DNA of 64,000 bases from Bacteroidales bacterium UBA6401 (lineage in GTDB: Bacteria > Bacteroidota > Bacteroidia > Bacteroidales > UBA932): NCBI GenBank assembly GCA_002438635.1, contig DJPX01000004.1, positions 9,965 through 73,964 of the forward strand, in the 5' to 3' direction. The notes beneath the pieces are model-generated. The model worked only from the letters and a program-made list of their open reading frames with translations, was not told the origin of the DNA and did no database searches. Both the position numbers and the translations under genes were made by a program. This document shows positions 61,253 through 64,000 of the stretch, piece by piece (within the stretch, counting starts at the first letter, position 1; every line of letters begins with the position of its first letter).

Positions 61253-63899
61253 AACTTAAAACAAGTTTACAAAACATTTTATCCTCCGTATTATATCCTA
61301 CTTTCACACCCACCCGAAAATCGTATGGCAAGCAAAACATATTTCCGAGTACTGCATTTATATATGTACCTGCAGAATGTTGGTTCAAATAACCGTCAAA
61401 AAAATTTCGATCCGTCATCCTAAATCCCGACACATTATCATTACTGAATTCATAGAACGGAATTAACTCCATATTTCTTAAATAAAATAAAGGAGAAAGA
61501 CCAGACCAATCTATTGGAATAGAAAAAGCATAGCGTATATTTACCCCCATTCTGTCAATCAAAGCCACATACTCCTGCGTTTCTATGCATTCTTGAAGAT
61601 AAGACAGGTTCCAAGCAAAACCATGTGTTTTTTTAATTCCCGGCGTGTACCCATAAAGCGTCATTGCCGGCTTAAACCTATGCGTAGTAAAAGAATAGGA
61701 ATCTTCTAAACTTATACCTATACCCCAACGAGGAAAAACATTACTATTACACTTCGGAAGCATAGTGTAAGCACGTATCCCTGCAGATATTGAACTATCC
61801 CACGACCGCGATTCACCTGTTTGCTTACTTTCTAAAGAAACCACCGGGATAATTCCTGTACTCCAGCCATTTCGTGATAAATTAAATGGAATGTAAGACC
61901 TTAGGTATCCATAAGAATAGTTGTCTACATACATCCCCTTTAATTCAATTATAGGATACAATCCTCTGTATTTCAAATTAAAGCCTAATCCCGGAAGTGG
62001 AAGCCCATTTTCATCTGCAAAGAATTTCAATCCCACATTTCCATAAAGCGTGCTTAGATTATTTTGAAAAAAGGCCGTTGCACCTAATCCGGCATTCATA
62101 TATTGCTGTTCTGATGATATTGTCATCATCTCATCAGAATCCAAGAATAAAAATGGAATAAACGAATGGAATCGGAACGCATTCTTAAATTTTGAATAAG
62201 GACGCACTTCCCAAGTGGCATCGGAAAAATCGCCAATATGAACATCCGCCACAGCCCGGCTCAAAGAATCTGCCAGCACGTATGAATGCCTGACATTAAA
62301 GTTCACTTTTTTGTACGAAAGGCTTGATGTCGGAGTCTCACATACATTCCTTCCCATAGGGGACAAAACGGTAAAGTACAGTTTGTCTTCATTAAAAACA
62401 AAATCCTTTCCCCCCTGAGGCAAATTAGTCAACTGATATACTTCGCCACTCTTGGGATCAAGCGAGTATAATTCATTCACACCCGTGCGATCCGAAGTAA
62501 ATAATAGCTTCCCATCCTTTGAAAATAGGTGATTGATTTTCACAGGACTCGATGCCAATATGGCCAGGCACCCGCGCTCAATATCACATAAGAATTGGCC
62601 CGAATCATCCATAGCACTCGCATACAAGTGACCATTGGCCCATACCGGCTCAAGCACCTGTACCCCAGATGGCGCATCATACACATTTATCTCAGAAAGT
62701 TTATGGCCAATGCGTTTGTAAACTCTTACTTTACATTCTCCATTTATCTCATTTTCCACTAATGCCAATCTGTCCTCTTCCCACGCAGGATTATATAAAC
62801 GATGTCCTCCAATCTCTGTTCTAATCTTCCTCCCGTCATACGAGCGAAGTGCCGAAGTTGAATGCATTTCCCAGCGCAAATTAGGAACTTCTTCGGTCCA
62901 ATACAACCTATCCCCACTGCTAGACAAACGCGATTCCGGACTGGCATAACATAAGCTTTCCACCTCCCCACTTTCCGGGTCTATCGAAACAAGCCTTGCA
63001 TTATCCGCTATTCCTGTCCTTAAAGCATAGATTTGCCCATCCTTAACTGCCAATCCAGAATAAGACACATAGTATTTCTCATTTTCAGTCAATTGCGTAT
63101 ATTGCTGAAAAGGGGCGCGAGAACGGGTGTCCTCTTGCCAATGGCGCTGCATCCGTTTTGCAAATCCGGAAAAACGAGGTCTGAAGGTGTTATCAAAAAA
63201 CTCTGTATGAGGGCCTGCACCCATACCGGCAACTGATAGATAACCTATTTTATAATAATCTGGGGTATAATACTTTTGAGAGCCGAAGCGCCACCTGTCA
63301 AAATCTCTTAAATCTCCATTTTCAAAACATACCCGAAAATACTCCAGAAAGTCCGCACTTCTTCCTCTTCCCGACTGTGTCAAAGCCGTTTCCGTCGCCA
63401 CGGCATCCCCTTCCATAAACATAGAAGAGCACCACAACACCGATATTGGCCCAGAAAGAAGTTCACCGAAGACATACTCTGTCCATTTAAAATGGCGATT
63501 CTGCATAAACTGCATTTGCGCAACATGTCTATTTTCATGTATAGCCAGTAAAGTGTGCCACGGAACAGCCTCCGGGCTATACATAGACGGAGCGGCAAAC
63601 ATCTCCATCCGGCTTGGAGTCCACACCACAAATCCGTTCGAAATCGAGGAATAAGGATGTAGCACCACAGGCAGATTATCACCACCGCCATAGCCTACCG
63701 CATATCGGTATTTCTCCCACTGCCTTGCATAACAAAATGCAAGTGAGTCGCACCCCCTCGGATAAATAAACTTGTATGAATTCGTGTTGAATGTGCTCCA
63801 TTTTATGCTTGTGCGTTCATTACCTTCCACATAGAACTGAGCATAAGAAGGAGAAAGAAAGCATATTATAGATAAAATCGTTATGATAAATCTTTTCAT
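61242..63899 (-). CDS. Large secreted protein: HExxH metallopeptidase-like domain, beta-propeller, beta-barrel-like C-terminus
   Basis: From the ATG at 63899 the product has 885 residues and a signal peptide (MKRFIITILSIICFLSPSYA). The N-terminal 270 residues resemble a gluzincin (peptidase MA-like) domain: the zinc motif HENRH is at 121-125, with a likely third ligand Glu163 in FMEGDAVATE. From about 290 to 560 there are propeller-type repeats (LFTSDRTGVNELYSLDPKSGEVYQLTN, LYWTEEVPNLRWEM). The last 260 residues are beta-rich with many Tyr/Gly, similar to an outer membrane barrel (NLKYRGLYPIIELKGMYVDNYSYGYLR). A longer frame from 63977 lacks a signal peptide at its start. Function is unknown; the intact HExxH suggests a protease. 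Confidence 0.72.
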   Translation of the reverse strand: MKRFIITILSIICFLSPSYAQFYVEGNERTSIKWSTFNTNSYKFIYPRGCDSLAFCYARQWEKYRYAVGYGGGDNLPVVLHPYSSISNGFVVWTPSRMEMFAAPSMYSPEAVPWHTLLAIHENRHVAQMQFMQNRHFKWTEYVFGELLSGPISVLWCSSMFMEGDAVATETALTQSGRGRSADFLEYFRVCFENGDLRDFDRWRFGSQKYYTPDYYKIGYLSVAGMGAGPHTEFFDNTFRPRFSGFAKRMQRHWQEDTRSRAPFQQYTQLTENEKYYVSYSGLAVKDGQIYALRTGIADNARLVSIDPESGEVESLCYASPESRLSSSGDRLYWTEEVPNLRWEMHSTSALRSYDGRKIRTEIGGHRLYNPAWEEDRLALVENEINGECKVRVYKRIGHKLSEINVYDAPSGVQVLEPVWANGHLYASAMDDSGQFLCDIERGCLAILASSPVKINHLFSKDGKLLFTSDRTGVNELYSLDPKSGEVYQLTNLPQGGKDFVFNEDKLYFTVLSPMGRNVCETPTSSLSYKKVNFNVRHSYVLADSLSRAVADVHIGDFSDATWEVRPYSKFKNAFRFHSFIPFLFLDSDEMMTISSEQQYMNAGLGATAFFQNNLSTLYGNVGLKFFADENGLPLPGLGFNLKYRGLYPIIELKGMYVDNYSYGYLRSYIPFNLSRNGWSTGIIPVVSLESKQTGESRSWDSSISAGIRAYTMLPKCNSNVFPRWGIGISLEDSYSFTTHRFKPAMTLYGYTPGIKKTHGFAWNLSYLQECIETQEYVALIDRMGVNIRYAFSIPIDWSGLSPLFYLRNMELIPFYEFSNDNVSGFRMTDRNFFDGYLNQHSAGTYINAVLGNMFCLPYDFRVGVKVGYNTEDKMFCKLVLSYDM

Positions 63900-63936
63900 A
63901 TTGCCGTAAATATATGAAAAATTTTGTTTATGTTTT

Positions 63937-64000
63937 GTGGTCATCTTCCTCTTACAACTTATTATGGACAAAGGCATGGTAAAGACAGATCGTACCGGAG
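63937..64000 (+). CDS. thyA: Probable 5' end of thymidylate synthase
   Basis: The frame is open from about 63910 to the window edge. Its last 17 residues, LLQLIMDKGMVKTDRTG, align without gaps to the conserved ThyA N-terminus (LL-xx-IL-x-x-G-x-x-K-x-DRTG), where the Arg of DRTG binds phosphate. A GTG at 63937 gives a start at about the usual distance; an ATG at 63964 would cut off the first helix. The gene is divergent from the 63899 gene. Only 64 bases are visible, so the call rests on this motif. Confidence 0.5.
   Translation, partial: MVIFLLQLIMDKGMVKTDRTG

Noticed and set aside
1..64000. CRISPR arrays, prophage, integrative elements or insertion sequences
   Set aside because: I looked for regularly spaced repeats, transposase, integrase and phage motifs and saw none; the only tandem repeat is the short one inside ddl.

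Overview
The window looks like chromosomal DNA of a member of the Bacteroidota, most likely order Bacteroidales; the exact family cannot be fixed from sequence alone. The reasons are the SusC/SusD pair with an ECF sigma/FecR regulatory pair, BACON, DUF1735, DUF4249, DUF2147 and DUF3109 proteins, an EF-G2-type translation factor, almost no Shine-Dalgarno sequences, and promoters of the TTTG-N20-TAnnTTTG type. The DNA is AT-rich (roughly 40% GC) and compact: many genes overlap by 1-11 bases and several convergent pairs overlap at their stop codons. I see no transposase, integrase, phage gene or CRISPR array.

Bases 1-12950 hold the end of lpxK, two small membrane proteins, hemW, a U32 family protein and a TPR protein. 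A 316-base gap follows that carries a hairpin and a possible broken small gene. Next is a minus-strand operon read from base 12923 down: lipoprotein, Nif3-like protein, M16-like protein lacking its zinc motif, DUF3109 protein and aminopeptidase P. Bases 12961-19642 form a cell-wall operon, also minus strand: PBP1A, alpha/beta hydrolase, membrane-anchored MurF, Ddl with an odd loop insertion, and prmC, closed by a hairpin. topA, an Lrp/AsnC regulator and ispD follow. The rod-shape operon mreB-mreC-mreD-mrdA-rodA (23311-28792) has a leader that can fold as a pseudoknot. A tRNA-Leu(UAA) and a DUF2147 protein come next. A minus-strand operon then runs rnhB, mrp, mutS, TonB-dependent receptor and DUF4249 lipoprotein (36728 down to 29355).

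Bases 36895-58433 are a polysaccharide utilisation locus that I read as a system for high-mannose N-glycans. A GH18 endo-beta-N-acetylglucosaminidase would release the glycan at the surface. SusC/SusD and three surface lipoproteins (two LamG proteins and a catalytically dead GH18 protein) would capture and import it. Two GH92 mannosidases would trim it. An MFS transporter and a GH130 phosphorylase would finish the Man-GlcNAc core in the cytoplasm. A FecR-type anti-sigma factor and a divergent ECF sigma factor regulate it.

The most interesting item is a predicted antisense small RNA on the plus strand between fecR and susC (about 56615-56690). It has a consensus promoter (TTTG, exactly 20 bases, TAATTTTG) that overlaps the susC start codon, and a perfect 10-bp terminator hairpin with a T-run. 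This is the position and size of the DonS-type repressor RNAs known from Bacteroides N-glycan loci. Bases 58485-64000 hold an EF-G paralogue with degenerate GTPase motifs, a CpXC zinc-binding protein, a large secreted protein with an HExxH metallopeptidase motif, and probably the first codons of thyA at the right edge.
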